Below, one piece after another: positions 49,236 to 57,604 of a DNA stretch of 64,000 nucleotides. The DNA lies in contig NZ_BCPR01000001.1 in NCBI RefSeq assembly GCF_016586165.1, forward strand, positions 62,001-126,000, in the 5' to 3' direction. Each line of letters starts with the position of its first letter. The first letter of the stretch is position 1. Both the position numbers and the translations under genes were made by a program. Source of the stretch: Dyella sp. EPa41. GTDB lineage: Bacteria; Pseudomonadota; Gammaproteobacteria; Xanthomonadales; Rhodanobacteraceae. The notes beneath the pieces are model-generated. The model was not told the origin of the DNA. It did no database searches and was given only the letters and a program-made list of their open reading frames with translations.

Positions 49236-50267
49236 ATGAGCCATTCATCCCAACGCGCACGCATCGTCTGCTTCGGCGAAATGCTGCTCAGGCTGTCGCC
49301 ACCCGGCCAGGAACTGCTGTTGCAGTCGCCGCGCCTCGACGCCCGCTTCGGCGGCGCCGAAGCGAACGTGGCGTCCTCGCTCGCCATCCTCGGCCACGAC
49401 AGCGCCATGGTCAGCACCCTGCCCGACAACGCCATTGGCCACGCCGCCGCGGGCGAACTGCGTCGCCACGGCGTGGATACCTCCCGCATGCATTACGCGG
49501 AAGGCCGCATGGGCCTTTATTTCCTGACGCCCGGTGCGATGCAGCGGCCCACCGACGTGCTGTACGACCGCGCGGGCTCGGTGTTCTCGCACGCCGGGGC
49601 GGAAAGCTATGACTGGCCGCGTCAGCTCGAAGGCGCGCAGTGGCTGCACCTTTCGGGCATCAACCTCGCGCTCAACGAGACCACCGCCGAGGCCGCGCTG
49701 GCCGCCGTGCGCGCCGCGCGCGACAGGGGCGTACGCGTTTCCTTCGACTGCAATTACCGCGGCAAGCTGTGGGGATCGCGTGCGACGCGTGCGCCGGCGT
49801 TGCTGCGAGAGGTGATCGATCACGCCGAGCTGGTGTTCGGCAACGACCGTGACGTCGCGCTGGTTCTCGGCAAGGCCTTCGCGCAGGCCGACGCCGGCGA
49901 GCGCTTTGCCGCCGCGGCCGCGGCCGCGTTCGGGGCATGGCCGAACCTGCGTCGCCTGGTGGCGACGGCCCGCCTGCACAGCACCGTGGACAACCACCAG
50001 CTGTCCGGCCTGTTGGCCCTGCGCGATCGCGTGTTGCGCACCGCGCCGCACGCGCTCACCGGCATCGTCGATCGCATCGGCGGCGGCGATGCGTTTGCCG
50101 CGGGCTTCCTGCATGGCCTGCTGCGCGACATGGACGATGAGGCGGCGCTCGACTTCGCCATGGCCGCCACCTGCCTCAAGCATGCCATCCCCGGCGATGT
50201 GAACCTGTCGCGCGAGGCGGATATCCGCGCCTATCTCGCGCAGGACGGTTTCGAGGTGAAGCGTTGA
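49236..50267 (+). CDS. kdgK: 2-dehydro-3-deoxygluconokinase
   Basis: A 343-residue PfkB/ribokinase-family kinase. Substrate-binding GGAEANVASSLAILG, a YFLTPGAMQRP segment and the ATP/anion-hole motif RIGGGDAFAAGFLHG (with the catalytic aspartate) fit KdgK. It phosphorylates KDG made by ManD to KDPG, which an aldolase (not in this window) splits. It lies 10 bases after the GH3 gene and overlaps the next start, within the eight-gene operon. Confidence 0.9.
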   Translation: MSHSSQRARIVCFGEMLLRLSPPGQELLLQSPRLDARFGGAEANVASSLAILGHDSAMVSTLPDNAIGHAAAGELRRHGVDTSRMHYAEGRMGLYFLTPGAMQRPTDVLYDRAGSVFSHAGAESYDWPRQLEGAQWLHLSGINLALNETTAEAALAAVRAARDRGVRVSFDCNYRGKLWGSRATRAPALLREVIDHAELVFGNDRDVALVLGKAFAQADAGERFAAAAAAAFGAWPNLRRLVATARLHSTVDNHQLSGLLALRDRVLRTAPHALTGIVDRIGGGDAFAAGFLHGLLRDMDDEAALDFAMAATCLKHAIPGDVNLSREADIRAYLAQDGFEVKR

Positions 50268-51742
50268 TGGTGGTGGATTCGCCTCTCAAGCGGCTTTCCT
50301 TGCGTACGCTGGCCGCGCTTCCCGCATCGGTGGCGACGCCGGCCTACGCGCTGGACGAGGTCCGCATCGGCATCGTGCATATCGGCGCGGGGGCGTTCCA
50401 TCGCGCGCACCAGGCGGTCTACCTCGATGATCTGCTGGCACGCTTTCCTGGCTGGGCCATCTGCGGCGTGTCCCTGCACAGCAGCGAGGCGCGCGACGCG
50501 CTGCGCCCGCAGGACGGCCTTTACGCCTTGTCGCTGCTGGGCCGGGAGAATCGCCTGCGCGTGATCGGCTCGGTGCGCGAATGGCTGTGCGCGCGCGACG
50601 AAGGTGACGCCGTGCTTGCGCGGCTGGCCGATCCGCAGGTGAAGCTGGTGACGCTGACCATCACTGAGAAAGGCTACTGCCTGGCCGGCCCCGACCTGGA
50701 CATGCAGCATCCGGACATCGTCCACGACCTGGCCTCGCCACGCACGCCGCGCAGCGCCGTCGGCCACCTGGTGGAAGGCTTGCGCCTGCGCCGCGAGCAA
50801 GGCACGACGCCCTATACCGTGCTCAGCTGCGACAACCTCGCCGACAACGGCCACCGCCTGCGCCGCGCGACGCTGCAGTACGCGCAGCGCCTCGATGCCG
50901 CGCTGGCCCGCTGGATCGAAGCGCACGTTGCGTTTCCGTGCTCGATGGTGGACAGCATCACGCCGGCCACCGACGATGCGCTGCGCGAACGCGTGCAGCA
51001 CGAACTCGGCGTGACCGACGCGTGGCCCATCCAGCGCGAAACCTATACGCAATGGGTGGTCGAACACCGCTTCTGCAACGACCGCCCGCCGCTGGAACTG
51101 GCCGGCGTCACCCTCAGCCGGGACATCGCCGGCTACGATCGCGCCAAGCTGCGACTGCTGAACGGCGCGCATTCGTCGTTGGCCTACCTCGGCTCGCTGA
51201 TGGAAATCGACAGCGTGGGCGAGGCGATGGCCGAACCGGCGCTTGCCGCGTTCGTCGAGCGCCTGATGCGGGAGCACATCGCGCCGGTAATCGCCTTGCC
51301 CGAGGGCCTCGATGCGGGAAGTTACATCGAGGCGATCCTGGAGCGCTTCCGCAATCCGGCCATTCGCCACCGGCTCTCCCAAATCGCATGGGACGGATCG
51401 CAGAAGTTGCCGGTGCGCCTGCTCAGCACGATTGGCGAAGCGCTCGCCCAGGAGCGGACCATCGCGCCACTCTGCATTCCGGTGGCCGCGTGGATGCACT
51501 TCGTGCGCCGGCAAGCCCATCGCGGCATGGCGCTGGTCGATCCACTGAACGACACGCTGTCGGCGCTGGGGCAGGCGTGCAACGGTGACCCTGAAACCGA
51601 CGTGCCGGCCTTCCTTGCCTTGGATGCGGTATTCGCGCCGCTCTCGGGCGATGAGCGATTCCGTGCATGGTTGCTGCGCGCCTATGGCGCCCTGGGGGAT
51701 GCCAGGCCGGCGACGGTGGCGCGCGTGCTGAAGGCGGTCTAG
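50267..51742 (+). CDS. uxuB: fructuronate reductase (mannitol dehydrogenase family)
   Basis: A 491-residue long-chain polyol dehydrogenase. The NAD-binding start is RIGIVHIGAGAFHRAHQAVY; the catalytic segment RDIAGYDRAKLRLLNGAHSS has the family lysine and histidine; SCDNLADNGHRLR is also typical. It reduces D-fructuronate from UxaC to D-mannonate for ManD. The ATG at 50267 shares its A with the kdgK stop (TGATG). The neighbours make fructuronate a better substrate call than mannitol or tagaturonate. Confidence 0.9.
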   Translation: MVVDSPLKRLSLRTLAALPASVATPAYALDEVRIGIVHIGAGAFHRAHQAVYLDDLLARFPGWAICGVSLHSSEARDALRPQDGLYALSLLGRENRLRVIGSVREWLCARDEGDAVLARLADPQVKLVTLTITEKGYCLAGPDLDMQHPDIVHDLASPRTPRSAVGHLVEGLRLRREQGTTPYTVLSCDNLADNGHRLRRATLQYAQRLDAALARWIEAHVAFPCSMVDSITPATDDALRERVQHELGVTDAWPIQRETYTQWVVEHRFCNDRPPLELAGVTLSRDIAGYDRAKLRLLNGAHSSLAYLGSLMEIDSVGEAMAEPALAAFVERLMREHIAPVIALPEGLDAGSYIEAILERFRNPAIRHRLSQIAWDGSQKLPVRLLSTIGEALAQERTIAPLCIPVAAWMHFVRRQAHRGMALVDPLNDTLSALGQACNGDPETDVPAFLALDAVFAPLSGDERFRAWLLRAYGALGDARPATVARVLKAV

Positions 51743-51775
51743 CGGGCCTTCGGCAAACGGATGAGAGCGATGCGC

Positions 51776-53398
51776 ATGAAGAAGCGGATGAATCGCCTGC
51801 TTGGCCTGGCCGGGGTGCTGGCGCTATGGACAGGTGCGGCGCAGGCGGCCGAACTGCCGCGGGTGGTCCGCGCCCAGGGTGCCAGCCAGCTGATCGTGGA
51901 CGGCAAGCCGTATGTGATCTTCGGCGGTGAACTGGGCAATTCCTCGGCGGGCACCGAAGCGCAGGCCGACGCCATACTGCCGCGTCTTGCCGCGCTGCAC
52001 GTCAACACGGTGCTGATGCCGGTGGCGTGGGACCAGCTGGAGCCGCGCGAAGGCAGCTACGACTTCCGCCTGCTCGACCATTGGATCGACGCGGCGCGCG
52101 CGCAGCACTTGCACCTGGTGTTGCTGTGGTTCGGCAGCTGGAAGAACAGCTTCTCCGACTATGCGCCGGCCTGGGTGAAAGCCGACGCGCGGCGTTTCCC
52201 CCGCGTGCGCGGCATCGACGGCGCGCCGCTGGAGATCCTCTCCACCTTCGGCGAGGAGACGCTGCGCCTGGACAGCAAGGCGTTCGCCACATTGATGGCG
52301 CACCTGCGCGCGAAGGACAGGCAGCAGATCGTGCTGATGGTGCAGGTGGAGAACGAAGTGGGCGTGCTCGGTGAGCGTCGCGATCGTTCGGAGCCGGCCA
52401 ACCGCGCATTCAACGCCGACGTGCCCGCGAGCCTGGTACAGGCCCTGCAGGCCCGCCGCCATGCGATGACGCCCGAGCTGGCCGCCCACTTCAATCCACA
52501 AGGACGCAGCTGGAAAGACGTCTTCGGTGACGCCGCGGACGAGATCTTCATGGCATGGCGCTATGCCACCTGCATCGACGCGGTGGCGGCGGCGGGCAAA
52601 GAGCAGTACGCCTTGCCGATGTATCTCAACGCGCAATTGCCCGCGCCGCAGGAGCGCGCCGGCGAATATCCCAGTGGTGGCCCGCATCCCGGTTTCCAGC
52701 AGGTCTACCAGGCCGTTGCCGGCCACATCGATTTCTATTCGCCGGATATCTACTGGCCGGAGTTTGCGTACTGGGTGCAGCGTTACCAGGCGCTGGACAA
52801 TCCGGTGTTCGTGCCCGAGGCGCGGCTGGAGGCGGGGCCGTACAACGCGCTGTACCTGTACGGCGAAGCGCGTGGCTTCGGCTTCAGCCCGTTCGATGTC
52901 GACAGCCTGCCGGCGCCCGGCGACGGCGCCGCGTCTTCGCCGCTGCTGATGCAGGTCTACGGCGCATTGCGCGACCTGGGCGACATGCTGCCCACGGCGC
53001 AGGCCGACGGTCGCACGCGCGGCCTGGTGCTGCATGCGGGCAGTCCGCGACCGACGCAGACGGTAGCGCTGGGTGGTTATCTGTTCGAGGGCACGCTGTC
53101 GCGCTCCTGGCCGGCGAGGACGCTGGAGACCCAGGACGGCGCGATGCTGGTGCTGCAATCGTCGCCGGACGAGTTCTACATCGTCGGCACCGGGCTTACC
53201 GTCAACCTTCGCCGCGATCCCGACATGGATGCACGCATGGCGGGCATCGACAGCATCGAAGAGCTGTCCCGCCATGGCGACACGTGGCAGACGGTGCGCC
53301 GGTTGAACGGTGACCAGAGCAACCAGGGGCGCCAGCTGATGATGGATCCGCACAATGCGCACGTGTATCGCGTGCGCGTACACGCGATCGAGCGCTGA
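51776..53398 (+). CDS. exported GH35-type glycosidase with DUF5597 domain
   Basis: A 540-residue exported enzyme. Signal peptide MKKRMNRLLGLAGVLALWTG is followed by a TIM barrel of the GH35/GH42 clan: the FGGELGNSS start, WDQLEPREGSYDF, the proton donor in MVQVENEVGVLG and a probable nucleophile in VFVPEARLEAGP. The C-terminal beta domain fits DUF5597. It is probably a beta-galactosidase or arabinopyranosidase removing side groups from xylan fragments; specificity is uncertain. Several ATGs precede the signal peptide (51761, 51770); 51776 gives the best n-region. It is the last gene of the operon. Confidence 0.82.
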   Translation: MKKRMNRLLGLAGVLALWTGAAQAAELPRVVRAQGASQLIVDGKPYVIFGGELGNSSAGTEAQADAILPRLAALHVNTVLMPVAWDQLEPREGSYDFRLLDHWIDAARAQHLHLVLLWFGSWKNSFSDYAPAWVKADARRFPRVRGIDGAPLEILSTFGEETLRLDSKAFATLMAHLRAKDRQQIVLMVQVENEVGVLGERRDRSEPANRAFNADVPASLVQALQARRHAMTPELAAHFNPQGRSWKDVFGDAADEIFMAWRYATCIDAVAAAGKEQYALPMYLNAQLPAPQERAGEYPSGGPHPGFQQVYQAVAGHIDFYSPDIYWPEFAYWVQRYQALDNPVFVPEARLEAGPYNALYLYGEARGFGFSPFDVDSLPAPGDGAASSPLLMQVYGALRDLGDMLPTAQADGRTRGLVLHAGSPRPTQTVALGGYLFEGTLSRSWPARTLETQDGAMLVLQSSPDEFYIVGTGLTVNLRRDPDMDARMAGIDSIEELSRHGDTWQTVRRLNGDQSNQGRQLMMDPHNAHVYRVRVHAIER

Positions 53399-53407
53399 GG
53401 CCCGGGT

Positions 53408-53430
53408 GTCCCATCCGGCCTGGATGGGAC
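53408..53430. terminator. hairpin between convergent operons
   Basis: GTCCCATCC and GGATGGGAC form a perfect 9-base-pair stem with a five-base loop, 9 bases after the GH35 stop and 16 bases after the uxaC stop on the other strand. No T run; it could serve both operons. Confidence 0.5.
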
Positions 53431-53446
53431 GCCGCGCAGGTACAGA

Positions 53447-54874
53447 TCAGCCGAGCTTGTAGGCCTTCTTGGGCAGGCGGTAGGCGAGATCGACGGCCAC
53501 CTCGACCGCTTCGTCTTCGTCCATGCGGTGCTCGGCCACCAGCCTGGCGAGGATCGCGCAGTCGATGCGGCGGGCCACGTCGTGCCGCGCCGGAATCGAC
53601 AGGAAGGCGCGCGTGTCGTCGTTGAAGCCGACGGTGTTGTAGAAACCACCGCTGGCCAGGGTCTGCTCGCGGAAGCGCCACATGCCTTCCGGCGCATCGT
53701 GAAACCACCAGGCCGGGCCGAGCAGCAGCGACGGATAGTGGCCGGCCAGCGGCGCCAGCTCGCGGCTGTAGGTGCTCTCGTCCAGCGTGAACAGGATGAG
53801 CCGGAAGTTCGGCTCGTTGCCGAAGCGGTCGAGCAGCGGCTTCAGCGCGTGGACGTACTCGGTGCGCAGCGGGATATCCGCGCCCTTGTCGCGCCCGTAA
53901 CGCTCGAACAGGCCGAGGTTGTGGTTGCGGAAGCAGCCGGGATGCAGCTGCATCACCAGGCCGTCTTCCACGCTCATCGCCGCCATCTCGGTGAGCATCT
54001 GCGCGCGGAACAGCTCGGCCTCCGCAGCGGATGCCTTGCCGCGCACCACCGTATCGAACAGGCGGGCGGCCTCGGCGGGCGGGAGGTTGGCCGTGGCCGC
54101 GCTGGGATGCCCATGGTCGGTGGAGGCGGCGCCCATGCCCGCGAAATATGCGCGGCGCTGGCGGTGCGCACGCAGGTAGCCACGCCAGTCGTACACGTCT
54201 TCGCCGGTGAGTTCGCCGAACTGCTGCAAGGCGGAGGGAAACTGCTCGTGCTCGGGGTCGATCACGGCGTCGGGCCGATATGCCGTGATCACGCGGCCCC
54301 GCCAGCCGCTGTCGCGGATGGCCGCATGGTGCTCCAGCGGATCCAGCGGCGATTCGGTGGTGGCGATCAGCTCGATGCGGAAGCGTTCGAACAAGGCGCG
54401 CGGCAGGAAGCCGGGCTGGCGCAGCGCGTCGTTGATATGGTCGAAGTACAGGTCGGCCGATGCCGCATCCAGCCGCACGCGGAGGCCGAACACCTCATGG
54501 AACACATGGTTCAGCCACATCGACGAAGGCGTGCCGCGGAACAGCTGAAAGCGTTCCGCGAACACGCGCCACGCCTGGCGCGGGTCAACCTCGGCACGCG
54601 AGCCGTCGGCACGTGGAATGCCCAGCGCATCCAGCGGCACGCCCTGGCTGTAGAGCATGCGAAACACGTAATGGTCCGGCACCAGCAGCAGTTCCGTCGC
54701 GTTGGCGAACGGCGCGTTGAGCGCGAACCACGCGGGATCGGTATGGCCGTGCGGGCTGACGATCGGCAGCGTCGCCACCTGCGCATACAGGCGCCGCGCG
54801 ATCGCGCGCTGCAAGGGATCGGAGGAGAACAGGCGATCTTCGTGCAGCGCCAGTGGTTGGGGTCCGGTGGTCAT
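53447..54874 (-). CDS. uxaC: glucuronate isomerase
   Basis: A 475-residue UxaC of the amidohydrolase fold. The metal-binding start SPHGHTDPAWFA, the block FHEVFGLRVRLDAASADLYF and the closing VGFNDDTRAFLSIPARHDVA with RRIDCAILARLV are characteristic. It converts D-glucuronate to D-fructuronate in the cytoplasm, the entry step for the sugar acid released by GH67. It is the third gene of the minus-strand operon with exuT and the GH10 xylanase, 36 bases after the latter. Confidence 0.95.
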   Translation of the reverse strand: MTTGPQPLALHEDRLFSSDPLQRAIARRLYAQVATLPIVSPHGHTDPAWFALNAPFANATELLLVPDHYVFRMLYSQGVPLDALGIPRADGSRAEVDPRQAWRVFAERFQLFRGTPSSMWLNHVFHEVFGLRVRLDAASADLYFDHINDALRQPGFLPRALFERFRIELIATTESPLDPLEHHAAIRDSGWRGRVITAYRPDAVIDPEHEQFPSALQQFGELTGEDVYDWRGYLRAHRQRRAYFAGMGAASTDHGHPSAATANLPPAEAARLFDTVVRGKASAAEAELFRAQMLTEMAAMSVEDGLVMQLHPGCFRNHNLGLFERYGRDKGADIPLRTEYVHALKPLLDRFGNEPNFRLILFTLDESTYSRELAPLAGHYPSLLLGPAWWFHDAPEGMWRFREQTLASGGFYNTVGFNDDTRAFLSIPARHDVARRIDCAILARLVAEHRMDEDEAVEVAVDLAYRLPKKAYKLG

Positions 54875-54910
54875 GGCAGGGCTTCGATGGCGTGAAGGAA
54901 ACGGCGCGGT

Positions 54911-55903
54911 TCAGCGGGCGGGAACGACGGGCGAGCGGTGCACATACTCGCGCAACCAGGTCAGCGCGGGACGCTCGCCGCCGTTCTTGTCGATCAAATA
55001 GGCACCCTGCCGGTCGCGCCAGAGACCGGGGCGAAAGCCCCACAGCGTGATGCCGCGTACGTCGGGATGTTCCCAGAACACCGGAAACACCCGCTGGTAG
55101 TCCTTGAGCTGCTGCGCATCGCTGCGCCCGTCGATGTCCAGCTCGGTGATGTAGATCGGCAGCCCGGTGGCTGCCAGGCGGTCGAGGTTGGCGCGATGCA
55201 TCGTCATGGGTACGTCCGGCGTCGTCTCGAAGGCATGCTCCTGCAGGCCGATGCCGTCGAGCAGGTGTTCCTTCTGCAACAGCGCGATGATCGCCAGATA
55301 CTGGCCGGTGCTCTTCGCGCTGCGCGTGATGCTGTAGTCGTTGATCAGCAGCCTGGCATGGGGAAAGCGCTGGCGGGCCATCCGGAAGGCAGTGAGTATC
55401 CAGTCCCATCCCGTGCCGCCATTGCCGCCGAGCGCGCGGGCATAGTTGCCGCTGTCCTTGCGCCTGCCGGAGGGCGGATGGTGCAGCGCCTCGTTCACCA
55501 CTTCGACGAAATCGGCGTCGGGGTAACGCTCGGCGAGCGCGTCGAACCAATGGTCGACCGCCCTGCGCTGCTCGTCAGGCGGCAGCGTGCGCACCCATGC
55601 GGGCTGCTGCTGGCCCCACACCAGCACGTGCAGGTGGAACGGGAAGCCGTGGTCCTTGGCGAAGCGATAGGCTTCGTCCAGCGCCGACCAGTTCATCGTG
55701 CCGCGCACGGCTTCCACGCTGGCCCATTTGCCGGCGTTCTCGGGCGTCACCTTGTTCCAGTAGCCGGCGAAGCCTTCGGTTTGCAACGCACTGTAGGCGC
55801 TGCCGAGGAATTTCTGCTGCCCCGCGGCCAGCGGCGTGCCCTCCGCCCGCGATGCAAGCACCGCCAGCGCCAACGTCAACCATCCTGCAAGCCCTGCTTT
55901 CAC
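54911..55903 (-). CDS. endo-1,4-beta-xylanase, GH10
   Basis: A 330-residue GH10 enzyme with an N-terminal signal peptide (LAGWLTLALAVLASRAEG). The acid/base is E138 (VEVVNEALHH) and the nucleophile E254 (YITELDIDG); NKVTPENAGKW and HVLVWGQQQPAWV are further family motifs. It cuts the xylan backbone outside the cytoplasm. The GTG at 55903 with an AGGGGGAG site is preferred over the ATG at 55972. It begins 4 bases after the transporter stop, so secreted enzyme and hexuronate carrier are coexpressed. Confidence 0.94.
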   Translation of the reverse strand: MKAGLAGWLTLALAVLASRAEGTPLAAGQQKFLGSAYSALQTEGFAGYWNKVTPENAGKWASVEAVRGTMNWSALDEAYRFAKDHGFPFHLHVLVWGQQQPAWVRTLPPDEQRRAVDHWFDALAERYPDADFVEVVNEALHHPPSGRRKDSGNYARALGGNGGTGWDWILTAFRMARQRFPHARLLINDYSITRSAKSTGQYLAIIALLQKEHLLDGIGLQEHAFETTPDVPMTMHRANLDRLAATGLPIYITELDIDGRSDAQQLKDYQRVFPVFWEHPDVRGITLWGFRPGLWRDRQGAYLIDKNGGERPALTWLREYVHRSPVVPAR

Positions 55904-55907
55904 GGCG

Positions 55908-57266
55908 TCACTCCCCCTGAAGTTTCGTTTGGACGTCCAGATGTACCGGCTCAAGCGTAGGGGCCAGACCATGCACGATGGCCAGCGCGACCAGGTAGGC
56001 GCCGCCGGCCAGCATGAATACCGGCACGTAGCTGCCGGTCAGTTGCAGCAGCAGTCCGATGACGGTGGAGATGAGCATGCCGCCCACCGCACCGGCAAAC
56101 CCGCCGATGCCGACGACCGAGGCCACGGCGCGGCGAGGAAACAGGTCCGAGGCGAGCGTGTAGACATTGGCCGACCAGCCCTGGTGCCCCGCCGTGGCGA
56201 GGCCGACCAGGGCGACGGCAAGCCATACATTGTCCGCCTTCGCCGCGAACACGATCGGCACCACCAGCAACGCGCACAGCAGCATGGCGCCCTTGCGCGC
56301 ACGGTTGATGCTCCAGCCACGCCTGATCAGCCGCCCGGCCAGCCAGCCGCCCGCGATGCTGCCCACGTCGGCGAGCAGGAACACCGTGATCAGGGGCGGC
56401 CCCAGTTCCAGCAGGCTCAGTCCGTACTGGGCGTGCAGGAACTTGGGCAGCCAGAACAGGAAGAACCACCAGATGGGATCGGTGATGAACTTCGCGGCCG
56501 CCACCACCCATGCCTGCCGGTGCCGCAACAATTGGGACCACGACAGGCGCGCGGCGGAAACCCCCGGCTCACCGCCGATGTGGGCGCGTTCTGCCGCTGA
56601 AAGCCCCGGCTGCTGGTCGGGCGTGCGATAGGTGAGCAGCCACGCCACCAGCCAGGTGGCGCTCAGTGCGCCCGTGCACAGGAAGGCTGCCTGCCAGCCC
56701 CAGCGGGCCGCCACCAGCGGCGCCATGATCGGCGCCACGATCGCACCGATGTTCGAGCCCGAATTGAAAATGCCGGCAGCCAGGGCGCGCTCGCGTTGGG
56801 GAAACCATTCCGCCACGGCCTTGATCGCCGCGGGAAAATTCCCCGATTCGCCCAAGCCCAGCGCGAAGCGCGCCGCCGCGAAACTCAGCACGCCGGTGGC
56901 CAGCGCATGGCTCATGGCGGCCAGGCTCCAGATGCCGATCGCCAGCGCATAGCCGATGCGCGTGCCGAAGCGATCGATCACCGCGCCCGCGCACAGCAGG
57001 CCCAAGGCATAGGCTGCCTGGAACGCGGTGATGATGCTGCTGTACTCGAGCTCGCTCCAGCCGATCTTTTCCTGCAGGAACGGTGCGAGCACGCCCAGCA
57101 CCTGGCGATCGATGTAGCTGATCGTGGTCGCCGCCAGCAGCATGGCGCAAACGCGCCAGCGGTAACGGCTGACCGGCGCCGCGACCGCATCGCCGTGCGT
57201 GGACACTGCACCGACAGGTGGCACGTGCGCGTGTTCGGAGCCGGTGCTGCATGGACTGCCTTGCAT
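55908..57266 (-). CDS. exuT: MFS hexuronate transporter (anion:cation symporter family)
   Basis: A 452-residue 12-helix carrier of the ACS family. The helix-1 motif ISYIDRQVLGVLAPFLQEKI, GLGESGNFPAAIKAVAEWFP in helix 4 and FNSGSNIGAIVAPIMAP in helix 5 match ExuT/GudP-type hexuronate permeases. It should import glucuronate for UxaC. GGGGAG supports the ATG at 57266 over the upstream codon at 57326. It leads the exuT-xylanase-uxaC operon and is divergent from a TonB receptor; each side has its own operator. Confidence 0.9.
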   Translation of the reverse strand: MQGSPCSTGSEHAHVPPVGAVSTHGDAVAAPVSRYRWRVCAMLLAATTISYIDRQVLGVLAPFLQEKIGWSELEYSSIITAFQAAYALGLLCAGAVIDRFGTRIGYALAIGIWSLAAMSHALATGVLSFAAARFALGLGESGNFPAAIKAVAEWFPQRERALAAGIFNSGSNIGAIVAPIMAPLVAARWGWQAAFLCTGALSATWLVAWLLTYRTPDQQPGLSAAERAHIGGEPGVSAARLSWSQLLRHRQAWVVAAAKFITDPIWWFFLFWLPKFLHAQYGLSLLELGPPLITVFLLADVGSIAGGWLAGRLIRRGWSINRARKGAMLLCALLVVPIVFAAKADNVWLAVALVGLATAGHQGWSANVYTLASDLFPRRAVASVVGIGGFAGAVGGMLISTVIGLLLQLTGSYVPVFMLAGGAYLVALAIVHGLAPTLEPVHLDVQTKLQGE

Positions 57267-57311
57267 CGTGATGTCTCCCCTCGTCACCGTGACTGCGGAT
57301 GGGTCGCACGG

Positions 57312-57325
57312 TGATAGCGCTACCA
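57312..57325. promoter_or_regulatory. LacI-type operator (xyl-box) before exuT
   Basis: TGATAGCGCTACCA, 45 bases upstream of the exuT start, has the same palindromic core TAGCGCTA as the sites at xylB and at the TonB receptor. Confidence 0.72.
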
Positions 57326-57467
57326 TTATTGGCGTGGCAAATCGCGAAAGTCACGAGCGTCCGCAGCATCTCTCCGTTCAGCAAGAAAACCGCCTAAAAC
57401 AGGCTTTTTTATCGTGTCTCGCGCAGCGCACGCGTTGATTGCTGCCCTGCAGCGTGCACCACCAAAT

Positions 57468-57481
57468 TGTTAGCGCTACCT
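57468..57481. promoter_or_regulatory. LacI-type operator (xyl-box) before the TonB receptor
   Basis: TGTTAGCGCTACCT, 123 bases upstream of the receptor start, is the fourth copy of the motif. Together with the exuT site it puts both sides of this divergent promoter under one repressor. Confidence 0.72.
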
Positions 57482-57604
57482 TTTCGGCGCATTCGCGGGG
57501 GAGGACGCAAGACCGCGTAGCTGTTTCAAGCAAAAGCCGATCACCCGCAGGTGCCCGCCATGGCGCCTCGGGGAGGATTACGCGACCAGAATCGAGAGGG
57601 GAGT

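Noticed and set aside
46367-49489. A 1040-residue open frame antisense to the GH3 gene, and similar long antisense frames at 36543-37955, 57578-60190, 3093-5171 and 30421-32229
   Set aside because: They are mirror frames of strongly coding genes in GC-rich DNA, with histidine/arginine/glycine-rich composition, no recognisable domains and no ribosome-binding sites. The sense genes have clear families.
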